Below, piece after piece: positions 26,298 through 34,584 of a DNA stretch of 64,000 nt (the stretch's first letter is position 1; each line of letters opens with the position of its first letter). Source of the stretch: Chryseobacterium taichungense (GTDB lineage: Bacteria; Bacteroidota; Bacteroidia; Flavobacteriales; Weeksellaceae); assembly GCF_900109935.1 (NCBI RefSeq), contig NZ_FOBV01000003.1, forward strand, positions 186,001-250,000, written 5' to 3'. Both the position numbers and the translations under genes were made by a program. The notes beneath the pieces were generated by a model. It ran no database searches, was not told the DNA's origin, and saw only the letters and a program-made list of their open reading frames with translations.

Positions 26298-27095
26298 TCA
26301 GCGCTGTGGTATCTTTGTCGGACTATATCCAAAATGTTTTTTAAATGTATTTGAAAAATGGGATAAATCTTCAAAACCAAGATCAAGATAAATATCAGAA
26401 GCTGACATTTCTTTCTCTTTAATCAGAAAATGAGCTTCATCCAGACGTTTCTGTAAAATCCATTTGTGAGGTGATAGGTGAAATATTTTTTCAAAGTCCC
26501 TTTTGAAAGTAGCCAGGCTCCGTCCTGTGAGATAAGCAAAACGCTCAAGGCTGACATTATACTGATAATTTTGAATCATAAATGACTGCAGATCTATTTT
26601 ATGAGGTTCTGAAAAATCAAAGAGAATATTTTTAAGCTGAGGTTTTGATTGTGTTATAATAAGAAGCAGCTCCTTTATCTTTAAATCAACCAACAGCTTG
26701 TTATCAAGACTGCCACTATCCATTATTGTTTGCAAAGAACTAAAAAAGCTCTTTATCAGGTCATTTATTTTTATAGAAACCATTGGCTTTATTTCATGAG
26801 AATCATAAGATTCAAAATCATATTCTTTAGCGAATTTTCTTAAAATTTCTTCGCTCAGATAAATATTTAAACTTTCAAAAACACCGTTTTCAGGAGGATA
26901 TTTTACAAATTTCACCAATTGATTTTTTCGAATAAGATTAAAATCACCTTCTTTAGCGAGATAAGTACGATTTCCATCAGAAAGCGAAAAATTCCCTGAC
27001 AGCTGTAAAGACAGCGTGTGCCGAGGAACAAAATTTTCCCCTTTTCTGCTTAGCTCGTGATAGCAGGAATAAACAATATCAGAATTCTCAGTCAT
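26298..27095 (-). CDS. AraC family transcriptional regulator
   Basis: A 265-residue regulator counted from the ATG at 27095; an upstream ATG adds 13 residues that look non-native. The N-terminal domain (about 1-150) is a cupin-type sensor (ENFVPRHTLSLQLSGNFSLS). The C-terminal AraC domain has SLERFAYLTGRSLATFKRDF and SASDIYLDLGFEDLSHFSNT, ending FGYSPTKIPQR. It lies directly downstream of the aldehyde dehydrogenase gene (64 bp), whose promoter holds a direct repeat suited to AraC binding. Confidence 0.9.
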   Translation of the reverse strand: MTENSDIVYSCYHELSRKGENFVPRHTLSLQLSGNFSLSDGNRTYLAKEGDFNLIRKNQLVKFVKYPPENGVFESLNIYLSEEILRKFAKEYDFESYDSHEIKPMVSIKINDLIKSFFSSLQTIMDSGSLDNKLLVDLKIKELLLIITQSKPQLKNILFDFSEPHKIDLQSFMIQNYQYNVSLERFAYLTGRSLATFKRDFEKIFHLSPHKWILQKRLDEAHFLIKEKEMSASDIYLDLGFEDLSHFSNTFKKHFGYSPTKIPQR

Positions 27096-27158
27096 AATGT
27101 TGTTGATAAAGACAAAGCGCCGTCTCTGCAACAACGCTTATCAAATTTAAAGAAATTA

Positions 27159-28574
27159 TTACTTCAGTATAGCTTTGATTTCAAGATAAGGCTCAAGCCC
27201 GTATTCACCATATTCCCTTCCCATCCCTGATTGCTTAAATCCTCCGAAAGGGACCATAGGATCATGACGAAAGCCATTGATACATACTCTTCCCGCATCA
27301 ATTTTTTCAGCAACTCTTGCTGCTCGTTCATTATCCGCGGAACTGATGTAAGCTGCCAAACCGTAAGGTGTATCATTTGCAATCCTGATCGCATCTTCCT
27401 CAATTTTATAAGGAATAATGGATAATACCGGTCCGAAAATCTCTTCCTGAGCAATTTTCATATCGTTCCTCACATTGGTAAAAACAGTTGCTTTCACAAA
27501 GTTTCCGGCTTCCAGCCTTTCAGGTTTTCCGAGTCCGCCAGCCAATAAAGTGGCTCCCTCTTCTATCCCGGTTTTTATGTAGTGCTGAACTTTTTCAAAC
27601 TGCTTTATACTGACCATTGGACCAACATTGGTGCTTTCGTTTTGCGGTAATCCTACAATTATTTTTTCTGCAACAGATTTTGCAATTGCGTTGACTTCAT
27701 CAAGTTTTTCTTGCGGCACCAGCAATCTTGTAGGCGCAATACAAGCCTGCCCACTGTTCATATAGGCCCCATAAACTGCCACTGGAATTACCTGATCTAA
27801 ATCTGCATCATCGAGGATAATATTCGGAGATTTCCCACCGAGCTCCAAAGTAAGGCGTTTCATTGTTTCCGATGCATTTTTTGCAATTGATTTTCCAACT
27901 GCCGTAGAACCTGTAAAAGAAATTTTAGCAATATCAGGATGAGTAGTGAGCTCTGCGCCAACAACATTTCCCAGGCCTGTAACAAAATTAATGACTCCTT
28001 TTGGTAATCCGGCATCATGAAAAGCTTCCATCAGGACCTGTGTCTGAAGGCTGCTCATCTCGCTTGGCTTGATAACCACCGTACACCCTGCGGCAATGGC
28101 AGTGGCTACTTTACTTGCAATTGAACTGTTGCTGGCATTCCAGGGTGTGATGATCGCAACAACACCGACTGGCTGCAATCTAACCGTCGAAGAATTGATG
28201 GTTCTTTCAAATTCAAATTTTTTGAGAACTTCTATCATACTGTCAAACCAAGCGCCGGTATGCCCGTTACTCATCGTCACAAATTGGTAAGTCCCACCGT
28301 ATTCTTCTATCATCGTTTCGATAAAATCCTGTTTTCTTTTTTCGACTGCAGTTTTGAGCCTTGTTAAATAATCAATGCGTTCATTAGCCGTAGATTTTGA
28401 AAAAGATATAAAAGCTGTTTTTGCTGCTTCAATTGCTTTTTTAGCATCCGTTTCATCAGCGAGAATTACTTCTCCGATCTTTATATTATTGGCTGGATTG
28501 ATTAAATCGAATATTTCTGTTCCGTGAGGCATTACAAATTCGCCATTGATATAAATTTTATTTACGTTTTTCAT
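27159..28574 (-). CDS. NAD(P)-dependent aldehyde dehydrogenase
   Basis: A 471-residue ALDH superfamily enzyme from the ATG at 28574. Key features are INGEFVMPHGTEIFDLINPA at the start, the cofactor region PSEMSSLQTQVLMEAF, the general base in LELGGKSPN, the catalytic Cys in GQACIAPTRLLVP, and the C-terminal PFGGFKQSGMGREYGEYGLE. It oxidises aldehydes to acids; substrate unknown. The promoter carries two identical 19-bp repeats, and an AraC regulator follows, so induction by an aldehyde or its precursor is likely. Confidence 0.93.
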   Translation of the reverse strand: MKNVNKIYINGEFVMPHGTEIFDLINPANNIKIGEVILADETDAKKAIEAAKTAFISFSKSTANERIDYLTRLKTAVEKRKQDFIETMIEEYGGTYQFVTMSNGHTGAWFDSMIEVLKKFEFERTINSSTVRLQPVGVVAIITPWNASNSSIASKVATAIAAGCTVVIKPSEMSSLQTQVLMEAFHDAGLPKGVINFVTGLGNVVGAELTTHPDIAKISFTGSTAVGKSIAKNASETMKRLTLELGGKSPNIILDDADLDQVIPVAVYGAYMNSGQACIAPTRLLVPQEKLDEVNAIAKSVAEKIIVGLPQNESTNVGPMVSIKQFEKVQHYIKTGIEEGATLLAGGLGKPERLEAGNFVKATVFTNVRNDMKIAQEEIFGPVLSIIPYKIEEDAIRIANDTPYGLAAYISSADNERAARVAEKIDAGRVCINGFRHDPMVPFGGFKQSGMGREYGEYGLEPYLEIKAILK

Positions 28575-28594
28575 TGTACTGATTTTTATTAGTA

Positions 28595-28602
28595 CAAAGG
28601 TA
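28595..28602 (-). promoter_or_regulatory. -7 promoter element of the aldehyde dehydrogenase gene
   Basis: TACCTTTG on the minus strand matches TAnnTTTG, 20 bp upstream of the ATG. No -33 TTG is found at the usual distance; the first 19-bp direct repeat occupies that place, as expected for an activator-dependent promoter. Confidence 0.55.
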
Positions 28603-28620
28603 GGATGACAGTCACATGGA

Positions 28621-28662
28621 CACTTTGTAAAAAAGCTCAATTTCACTTTGTAAAAAAGCTCA
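28621..28662. repeat. Two identical 19-bp direct repeats, likely AraC binding sites
   Basis: CACTTTGTAAAAAAGCTCA occurs at 28621-28639 and again at 28644-28662, a 23-bp period (about two helix turns). The first copy covers the -33 region of the aldehyde dehydrogenase promoter. Direct repeats with this spacing are the usual AraC-family operator form, and the AraC gene at 26298-27095 is the obvious candidate. Confidence 0.7.
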
Positions 28663-28681
28663 GCTTTAATGTATATTCAAT

Positions 28682-28718
28682 AAAAAGCCTTCTGATTTTT
28701 TATGTCAAAAGGCTTTTT
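28682..28718. terminator. Hairpin with A- and T-runs upstream of the aldehyde dehydrogenase promoter
   Basis: AAAAAGCCTT and AAGGCTTTTT form a 10-bp stem around a 17-base loop. It lies between two minus-strand genes and after the VIT terminator, so which transcript it ends is unclear. Confidence 0.45.
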
Positions 28719-28851
28719 AAAAAATAAAACTAATCATAAGAAAGCTAAATAAAATTGACGAAAGGTAAGTTTTACTATGAAAATAATATGATAACCACCG
28801 GCATTTAGAACGGAAGAATGCAATTTTAAAAATAAAACCAGAATAAAAAAT

Positions 28852-28879
28852 AAAGGAGTTATCCGCCGACAACTCCTTT
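28852..28879 (-). terminator. Terminator of the PAP2/VIT operon
   Basis: AAAGGAGTT and AACTCCTTT form a 9-bp stem with a 10-base loop, with A-rich and T-rich flanks, 13 bp beyond the VIT gene stop. Confidence 0.8.
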
Positions 28880-28891
28880 ATTTTTTATTAT

Positions 28892-29587
28892 TTAAGAAAC
28901 ACTGACTCCAAAAATATGGCCTATCAATGCAGTTACGCCCATCGCGACAGTTCCCCAGAAACATATTCTCATGACTGCAATTCCGGTTTTTGAGCCTCCG
29001 GTTCTGGCCGAAATGGCTCCCAGAATCATCAGAAAAACAATTGAGAAACCATACTGAAAATAGACCATCTGGTTGATTGGTGCCAAAAGTGAAACAATAA
29101 ACGGCAATAAAGCCCCCAGCGCAAATGAACCGAATGAAGCAATTGCAGCCTGCAACGGTTTTGCCTGAGTAATTTCATTGATTCCCAGTTCATCATGCGC
29201 ATGAGCCGCCAAAGCATCATGTTCGGTAAGTTCAGTTGCTACGCGCAAAGCCGTTTCTTTACTGACGCCGCGTTTTTCATAAATTTTGGCAAGTTCCTGA
29301 AGTTCTATTTCGGGCATTTCTTCCAGCTCACGCTTTTCCCTGAGAAGATCAGCTTTTTCAGTATCTTCCTGAGAGCTCACGGAAACATATTCTCCGGCAG
29401 CCATAGACATTGCACCGGCAATCATTCCGGCAAGGGCGGCAAGAACGATCGTATTCCTGTCCGGTGAAGCGGCGGCAACCCCTATAACGATACTTGTGGT
29501 GGAGAGCAATCCGTCATTAGCTCCTAAAACCGCTGCCCGAAGCCAGCCCACTCTATTTACATAATGTTTTTCTAATTGATGATGCAT
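28892..29587 (-). CDS. VIT1/CCC1 family iron/manganese transporter
   Basis: A 231-residue membrane protein of the vacuolar iron transporter type. Two N-terminal hydrophobic segments contain GWLRAAVLGANDGLLSTTSI and AGMIAGAMSMAAGEYVSVSS, which are family signatures. A charged cytosolic middle (about 75-135, rich in Glu: EEMPEIELQELAKIYEKRG) corresponds to the metal-binding hub, followed by three C-terminal membrane segments. It moves Fe(II) or Mn(II) out of the cytosol. It starts 2 bp after the PAP2 stop and closes the ApbE/DUF3570 operon. Confidence 0.92.
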   Translation of the reverse strand: MHHQLEKHYVNRVGWLRAAVLGANDGLLSTTSIVIGVAAASPDRNTIVLAALAGMIAGAMSMAAGEYVSVSSQEDTEKADLLREKRELEEMPEIELQELAKIYEKRGVSKETALRVATELTEHDALAAHAHDELGINEITQAKPLQAAIASFGSFALGALLPFIVSLLAPINQMVYFQYGFSIVFLMILGAISARTGGSKTGIAVMRICFWGTVAMGVTALIGHIFGVSVS

Positions 29588-29589
29588 AA

Positions 29590-30360
29590 TTAAAAGTTTA
29601 AAACCATTCCGGCTCCAAAATTTTTAGAATCTAAAACAGGATAGATCATTGTAAAACTTTTGGAATCTGTTTTATTAAAAAATGTATTAATCCAGGGAAA
29701 AAGCCAATAAGCCAATTCTGTACTTAAAATTCCGAATCCGGCACCTGCAACCACATCCCCGACCCAATGTTTATCATTCAAGGTACGGTAAACTCCTGTG
29801 AATAAAGCAATAGGATATCCTGAAAGTGAAAGCCAGAAATTTTCATCTTTATATTCTCTGAAAAGAAAATGAGCGGATGAAAAAGCCGCCGCTGTATGCC
29901 CCGAAGGAAACGAAAGATTATTAGAACCGTCAGGACGTTCTTCTTTCACCAAATGTTTCAACGGAAGCACAAATGCCGCTGAAATCAGTTGCGAAGTTCC
30001 ATAGATAATGGTCCTATCCTTGAAATCATGTTTACCTTTTATCCCTACAAGATTATAGCCATACACCATAGCGGCAGGAAGATACTGCGTATAATTATCA
30101 AGTTTAATATGTTTCGGCTGATGCTCACCAATTTCATATTTTGTAGATTTGTTCAGATCTTTCAGAGCGTCAGAAGTAAGACTTATCACCCCATATCCAA
30201 TCAAAACCGTTGGAACGATGAGCTTTTTATAACTGGGTCTGTAACTACGATCCTGGTATTCAAGCTTTTCAAAAGACATGGAAGAATCTGCCCTGATCTT
30301 CTGCCCATTCAAAGAATAAGAAAAGATCAAAGCAGTCATAAATTTGATTAATACTTTCAT
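29590..30360 (-). CDS. PAP2 family phosphatase
   Basis: A 256-residue protein with an N-terminal signal or anchor (LIKFMTALIFSYSLNGQ). The three PAP2 motifs are visible: KHLVKEERPDG (KxxxxxxRP, about 136-145), FPSGHTA (PSGH, about 152-158) and YRTLNDKHWVGDVVAG (R-x5-HxxxD, about 192-205). Such enzymes dephosphorylate lipid phosphates such as undecaprenyl pyrophosphate, or lipid A. It lies 6 bp after DUF3570 and 2 bp before the VIT gene. Substrate unknown. Confidence 0.9.
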   Translation of the reverse strand: MKVLIKFMTALIFSYSLNGQKIRADSSMSFEKLEYQDRSYRPSYKKLIVPTVLIGYGVISLTSDALKDLNKSTKYEIGEHQPKHIKLDNYTQYLPAAMVYGYNLVGIKGKHDFKDRTIIYGTSQLISAAFVLPLKHLVKEERPDGSNNLSFPSGHTAAAFSSAHFLFREYKDENFWLSLSGYPIALFTGVYRTLNDKHWVGDVVAGAGFGILSTELAYWLFPWINTFFNKTDSKSFTMIYPVLDSKNFGAGMVLNF

Positions 30361-30366
30361 GGATTA

Positions 30367-31557
30367 TTACTTGAACCTTAAATTTAAGGAAATAATATCA
30401 GATTTCATACCCACAGATTTTGTATAATGACCATATCTGATTTCCAGCATATTAAGTCGCTCTATTCCAAATAATCCATTCTTCGGACTGATCCGGATTC
30501 CGGCACCGTAAAAATGACTGTCGAATTTAGATAAATCATAATTACTGGTATAAAAATCATCAAAAGCTGTGTGTTGCTGATATGGCGCAAAGTACTTCGC
30601 TGCAGTCTGTGAATAATACCTGTAAAACGGACTAACCGAAACAAATGGCGAAATTTTCACTGGTGTTTCAATACTCAAAGTATTTGATTTTAAGCCCCAA
30701 TCATCGGTATAGTAACGATAATATGCCCTCAGGATTACTTTATCTCCAAGGAAATAATTGGCCCGTAAACCTACGGGGATTTTAAATCTTTTGTCCGGCA
30801 ACGCTTCCTGATGAACGGAATTATCATTAAAATAAACCCTGTGAAACGGCAGGCTCAGATATCCTGTCTGCTGAACGGCATCTCCCAAAATTTCTACCTG
30901 GAAATTCTGATTAATGATTTGAGAATATGCCAGAGAAAGGGCAAAAGTATTTCTTCCGCTGGTTCCATAACTTTCATGTTCGCCACCCGTGCTTCCGTTT
31001 GTTCGCAGTTCGATCGGAGCAATCAGTTTTACCTGATCCAGATAAGCCTGGAACTTAGCCGTAAACTCTCCCATCCTGTTTGCCGTTTTCTGCGCAAAAC
31101 CGATGTTTGCACCGTAAGACTGATAATCGAATTCGAAAGATGTAGAAACACCAGCCATCAACGTTGTTCCTTTAGACTCATTTTCACGGCTCCAACTCAG
31201 TGCAGGATAGATTCTGTTGTCTGCGTGAGAAGCTGAGGAATTCGCTTTCAGATCAATCATATCTGAAGAAGCAGAAGTATAGTGGTCTATTTCCACACTA
31301 AAATTGAATTTGTTTTTACGGTCTTTTTTATCATACTTTACCATTGTCACATCAATGGTATTGGAGATGTCCGTTAGTTTTTCCGTTCCGATTCCGCCGG
31401 TGACTGCAGAATTGTTTCCGTCCTGACGATAGTAGCTCGAAACGAGGTTTGCTTCATCAAAGGTTAGCTTTTTAGGCTGCTCGCTGTTTGTGTTTTCCTG
31501 GGCTTTTGCATTGAAAATTCCGAAGAGTGCAATTACACTTATTATTATTTTTTTCAT
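30367..31557 (-). CDS. DUF3570 domain outer-membrane-like protein
   Basis: A 396-residue protein with a signal peptide ending in FNAKAQ (residue 20). The rest is beta-rich with alternating aromatic strands and ends in a porin-like FK terminus (SLNLRFK), consistent with an outer-membrane barrel. The family hallmark DGNNSAVTGGIGTE lies at residues 46-59. It follows the DUF4266 gene by 32 bp and precedes PAP2 by 6 bp. Its constant company of ApbE, DUF4266 and thioredoxin suggests a role in redox or flavin-dependent envelope chemistry; biochemically unknown. Confidence 0.85.
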   Translation of the reverse strand: MKKIIISVIALFGIFNAKAQENTNSEQPKKLTFDEANLVSSYYRQDGNNSAVTGGIGTEKLTDISNTIDVTMVKYDKKDRKNKFNFSVEIDHYTSASSDMIDLKANSSASHADNRIYPALSWSRENESKGTTLMAGVSTSFEFDYQSYGANIGFAQKTANRMGEFTAKFQAYLDQVKLIAPIELRTNGSTGGEHESYGTSGRNTFALSLAYSQIINQNFQVEILGDAVQQTGYLSLPFHRVYFNDNSVHQEALPDKRFKIPVGLRANYFLGDKVILRAYYRYYTDDWGLKSNTLSIETPVKISPFVSVSPFYRYYSQTAAKYFAPYQQHTAFDDFYTSNYDLSKFDSHFYGAGIRISPKNGLFGIERLNMLEIRYGHYTKSVGMKSDIISLNLRFK

Positions 31558-31589
31558 TTTAGATCACAATTAAATTTACAGTTACTGTT

Positions 31590-31817
31590 TTAATTACACC
31601 CACAACCGCCACCGACTTTCCCGGCATTGGCTCCGGAAGAACCTTCTCTATAGGATTGAAAACTCAGCTCTGTTTTTTCGATCGTACGGTTTCCGAGAAC
31701 CATTTCCGCATCGTTGAGCTTATTCTTTTCATATTCTTTTACGGTAGTGCATGAATGCATTGAAACCATTGTGATCACCAAGCAAATTGCTGTTATTATT
31801 TTTATGAAATTTTTCAT
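31590..31817 (-). CDS. DUF4266 small lipoprotein
   Basis: This 75-residue protein has a lipoprotein signal with the lipid-modified cysteine at residue 23 (VSMHSC). The mature part is only 53 residues, with the family motif KLNDAEMVLGNRTIEKTELS followed by FQSYREG and a glycine-rich tail SSGANAGKVGGGCGCN holding a CxC pair (Cys72, Cys74) at the C-terminus. It lies between ApbE (91 bp) and DUF3570 (32 bp). The CxC tail could bind a metal or be a thioredoxin partner; that is inference. Confidence 0.85.
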   Translation of the reverse strand: MKNFIKIITAICLVITMVSMHSCTTVKEYEKNKLNDAEMVLGNRTIEKTELSFQSYREGSSGANAGKVGGGCGCN

Positions 31818-31908
31818 TTTTGATTTTGTTTTTAAGAAGCTTATTTGTCTTTAGATCTTACCTGAACTTCAAATGAAGATTTCACTTAAGCCAAGAATGA
31901 CAAGCTTT

Positions 31909-32835
31909 TCATTTTAAATTAATGTTTTGGGATGTGTAAATTCTGCCCGAATCATCAATGATAATACATTCCAGATGGTTGATCTGGTTTACCATATTGA
32001 GTGCAGCATCGATTCCCATAATACTGACGGGTGTTGCCATTGCATCCGCAATCTCTGCATTAGGACAGAAAATCGTTACGCTTTTTACACCAGAAACCGG
32101 CATTCCCGTTTTCGGATTGATGGTATGAGAATATTTTTCACCGTTGATCATGACGAATTTTTCATAGTTTCCAGAAGTTGCAACGGCCATATCCGTGATA
32201 TTCATATAGGAAAAAGGCTGCTTGGCATTGTCAGGATCGGCAATTCCTACCGTCCAGGGTTTTCCGTCTGCCTGATTTCCCCAGGTTGTCAAATCGCCGG
32301 AAGCATTTACAATTCCGGAAATAACTCCCCTTTTCTGAAGAAGACGTTTCGCCATTTCTGCGGCATAACCTTTCCCAATTCCTCCAAAACCGATCCGCAT
32401 ACCTTTTTCTTTCAGGAAAACCGTCTGGTGTTCTCTGTCAAGAATAATATTCTGATAATTAACCAGTTTTAGATGATCTCTAATGAGTTCAGGATTTGGA
32501 AGTTCTTTCATTTCCCGATCAAAATTCCAGAAACTTTTATCGATCCCGCCATAGGAAATATCAAAATAGCCGTCTGTGATTCTGCTGATTCTCAAACTTC
32601 TTTCAATCAGATCAAAAATCTCCCAGTCTACTTTCACAGGTCGTATTCCTGCATTTTTGTTAATGAGATTGGTCTGACTTTCTTCACTGAATGTGGTAAG
32701 AAGCTTTTCTATTCTGCGGATTTCCTCAATAGCAGCTTCAATATGGCGATGGGCAATATTTTCATCATCACTCACGACGGTAATTTCAAAAGCATTCCCC
32801 ATCAGTTTTTGAGGTCTTTTGAATTCTTTTACCAT
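31909..32835 (-). CDS. apbE: FAD:protein FMN transferase (ApbE family)
   Basis: A 308-residue ApbE-type enzyme that moves FMN from FAD onto a Ser/Thr of a client protein. Visible motifs are GFGGIGKGYAAEMAKR (FAD-binding), YSHTINPKTGMPV, and NAEIADAMATPVSIMG (metal-binding Asp). Unlike many ApbE proteins it shows no signal peptide or lipobox: it begins MVKEFKRPQKLMGNAFEITV and there is no room upstream because the thioredoxin gene ends 7 bp before. So modification may happen in the cytosol. No classical DxxSGAT client is encoded in the operon. Confidence 0.93.
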   Translation of the reverse strand: MVKEFKRPQKLMGNAFEITVVSDDENIAHRHIEAAIEEIRRIEKLLTTFSEESQTNLINKNAGIRPVKVDWEIFDLIERSLRISRITDGYFDISYGGIDKSFWNFDREMKELPNPELIRDHLKLVNYQNIILDREHQTVFLKEKGMRIGFGGIGKGYAAEMAKRLLQKRGVISGIVNASGDLTTWGNQADGKPWTVGIADPDNAKQPFSYMNITDMAVATSGNYEKFVMINGEKYSHTINPKTGMPVSGVKSVTIFCPNAEIADAMATPVSIMGIDAALNMVNQINHLECIIIDDSGRIYTSQNINLK

Positions 32836-32842
32836 AATTTAA

Positions 32843-33286
32843 TTATTTTGATTTTTCCCTAATCTCCCTGATTTCTTTACTAAAAGCCAACGCATTTTCA
32901 GATGGCAATCCTTCCCAGCTTTTCAGAACTTTGCCTTCTTCATTCAGCAATAAAGTATAGGGAAACAATCCTTTTTTATTGTATTCATCGGCTAAAGAAG
33001 CATTTTCTTTTTTAAGTTCTGCAGAAAGTTGATTTTTTTTATTTCTGGGAAAATCTGCGTTGATGTATACGATCACATGATCAGATTCCAATTGTTTAAA
33101 CTCATCAGTTTCAATAATATTCTTATGAAGCTTGATGCACGGAATACACCAATCGGACCCTGAAAAGTTAAGGAGAATAAGCTCTTTGTTTTCTGATGCT
33201 GTTTTTTTTGCGTTTTCCAGTCTGCTTTGTGCATGGATACCAACAGTGAGCACAACCATTACTATGGTTGAAAAAAGTGTTTTCAT
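32843..33286 (-). CDS. Exported thioredoxin-family protein
   Basis: A 147-residue protein from the ATG at 33286 with a signal peptide (MKTLFSTIVMVVLTVGIHAQ). The thioredoxin active site is SDWCIPCIKLH (WCxxC, about residues 51-55), with the cis-Pro region GLFPYTLLLNEEG downstream. It should act as a periplasmic thiol-disulfide reductase or oxidase. It is the gene directly before apbE (7 bp), and the cysteine-rich DUF4266 lipoprotein in the same operon is a plausible client. Confidence 0.88.
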   Translation of the reverse strand: MKTLFSTIVMVVLTVGIHAQSRLENAKKTASENKELILLNFSGSDWCIPCIKLHKNIIETDEFKQLESDHVIVYINADFPRNKKNQLSAELKKENASLADEYNKKGLFPYTLLLNEEGKVLKSWEGLPSENALAFSKEIREIREKSK

Positions 33287-33347
33287 TATTTTAAATTTTA
33301 TAATGAGTAAATAATTGAGACCTTGACTTTTCTTTAAGCCAAGTAAT

Positions 33348-33746
33348 TTAAATGAATGATGAAAACAAAGATTTCGGTGGTTCCCAGACAGAATTGACAA
33401 AGCCTTTAAAACAAAAGTCCTCGTCTTTTGATGGAATTTTATTTGTTTTTAACTGCGTAAAATTAATTTTTGACGCCTCAAGGCTGAAGCCCGGGCTGAC
33501 CGTAAAGACTAGAGCTAACGGCGCAGAATGAATAATGAACGGAAGCTTCTGATCTTTACCATAATCTCCATCTTTCACAGGATGGTCATAATGCGTTTTG
33601 ATGAACGCTGAGAAAGGCATATCAGGATTAAGTCTCTTGTGTTCCCAGTAATGTTCTACCAAAGTCGGTATTTTTAAAAGCTGATACAATTCGGTTGTGG
33701 AAACCAAATACAATGTCAGAAACAATATGGAAATCAACTTTTTCAC
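33348..33746 (-). CDS. Small exported protein heading the ApbE operon, unknown family
   Basis: A 132-residue protein with an N-terminal hydrophobic segment (KKLISILFLTLYLVSTTELY), probably an anchor or signal. It contains HYWEHKRLNPDMPFSAFIKT, a segment I have seen in uncharacterised Bacteroidota proteins next to redox genes, and a second hydrophobic patch LPFIIHSAPLALVFTVSP. No catalytic motif. It lies 61 bp before the thioredoxin start on the same strand and probably begins the operon. Confidence 0.7.
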   Translation of the reverse strand: MKKLISILFLTLYLVSTTELYQLLKIPTLVEHYWEHKRLNPDMPFSAFIKTHYDHPVKDGDYGKDQKLPFIIHSAPLALVFTVSPGFSLEASKINFTQLKTNKIPSKDEDFCFKGFVNSVWEPPKSLFSSFI

Positions 33747-33923
33747 TACTCAAAATTATGAAATGTTTTATTAAGAATGACTTTAAATTATGCCTTTAAT
33801 TATTTTTTAATTTTTAGTCATTTATGCATCGTTGATTCTTAAATAAACTGATCACTAATTTCCTGGAAATAAGTTGTCAAATAGCCAGAATCCCGCAATA
33901 TTTACGGGATTCATTAATTGTTC

Positions 33924-34127
33924 TTATTCCGATTTTTCTAAGATTGATTTTTTTACCGGCTGCAATTGTGGGATTGAGAGTGTGCTGAGATATGTAATGG
34001 TTGTTCTGTTACCATTTTCATCTACTTTTACAATGATAGATTTGCAGCATGGAGATGCCTTGAAGTGATTTTTGTAGCGTGTTCCACATTTGAAGCACTC
34101 GGTGATTACCGTTTCATTTTTTTCCAT
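33924..34127 (-). CDS. Small zinc-ribbon-like protein
   Basis: A 67-residue protein with cysteines arranged as CFKCGTRYKNHFKASPCC (C-x2-C-x11-CC), suggesting a metal-binding ribbon. The C-terminal half is beta-rich and polar. It reads as real coding sequence, with a proper start and a spacer before the next gene. No family name is known to me. It may bind nucleic acid or serve as a small regulator; unproven. Confidence 0.6.
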   Translation of the reverse strand: MEKNETVITECFKCGTRYKNHFKASPCCKSIIVKVDENGNRTTITYLSTLSIPQLQPVKKSILEKSE

Positions 34128-34182
34128 AGTTATTGTGTTAATTTCTTTACCTTACATAAAGGTATCAATTTTTGAAATAATA

Positions 34183-34422
34183 TTAGCAAAATTGTTTTTC
34201 GGTCTGCAGCTTATTAAATATTGATAATTTGTAAAGTGCATCCAGAACGTTATCGTCTTTCAATTTTCTGTTTTTTACCTTTCGTATATATACTGCGTCT
34301 TTTGGCTCTTCTCGCAGAAGTATATTTACTGAAGTTGTGTAACGCGGCGGTAACCATTGCTCAATAAAATCAAATTTTTCATCAGATTTTTTCTGTTGAT
34401 TGGGATACTTTGATTTGCCCAT
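34183..34422 (-). CDS. Hypothetical small protein divergent from an HTH gene
   Basis: A 79-residue polar protein starting MGKSKYPNQQKKSDEKFDFI with a conserved-looking core EQWLPPRYTTSVNILLREEP and an alpha-helical C-terminus. No motif recognised. It diverges from the helix-turn-helix gene at 34585, with a 160-bp very AT-rich shared promoter region, so the two may be co-regulated. Confidence 0.5.
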   Translation of the reverse strand: MGKSKYPNQQKKSDEKFDFIEQWLPPRYTTSVNILLREEPKDAVYIRKVKNRKLKDDNVLDALYKLSIFNKLQTEKQFC

Positions 34423-34584
34423 ACAAATGAATAAATTTTTGTTAAACCTTTTTTCGTAATTTTGTGTTGTCTCAAGAAGACAATTTTAAAAACAAATATA
34501 CAATTTTAAATTTATAAACAACATTATATTTAAAATTTATCAATTTATTATTGCTAATTATTTAACACAAAGAAGCTACTCAAT

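Noticed and set aside
31927..32472. 181-codon plus-strand ORF
   Set aside because: Antisense to apbE, whose FAD and metal motifs are all present.
34441..34584. Possible phage-repressor operator region between the small divergent genes
   Set aside because: Very AT-rich, but no clear symmetric operator or repeat, and no phage genes nearby.
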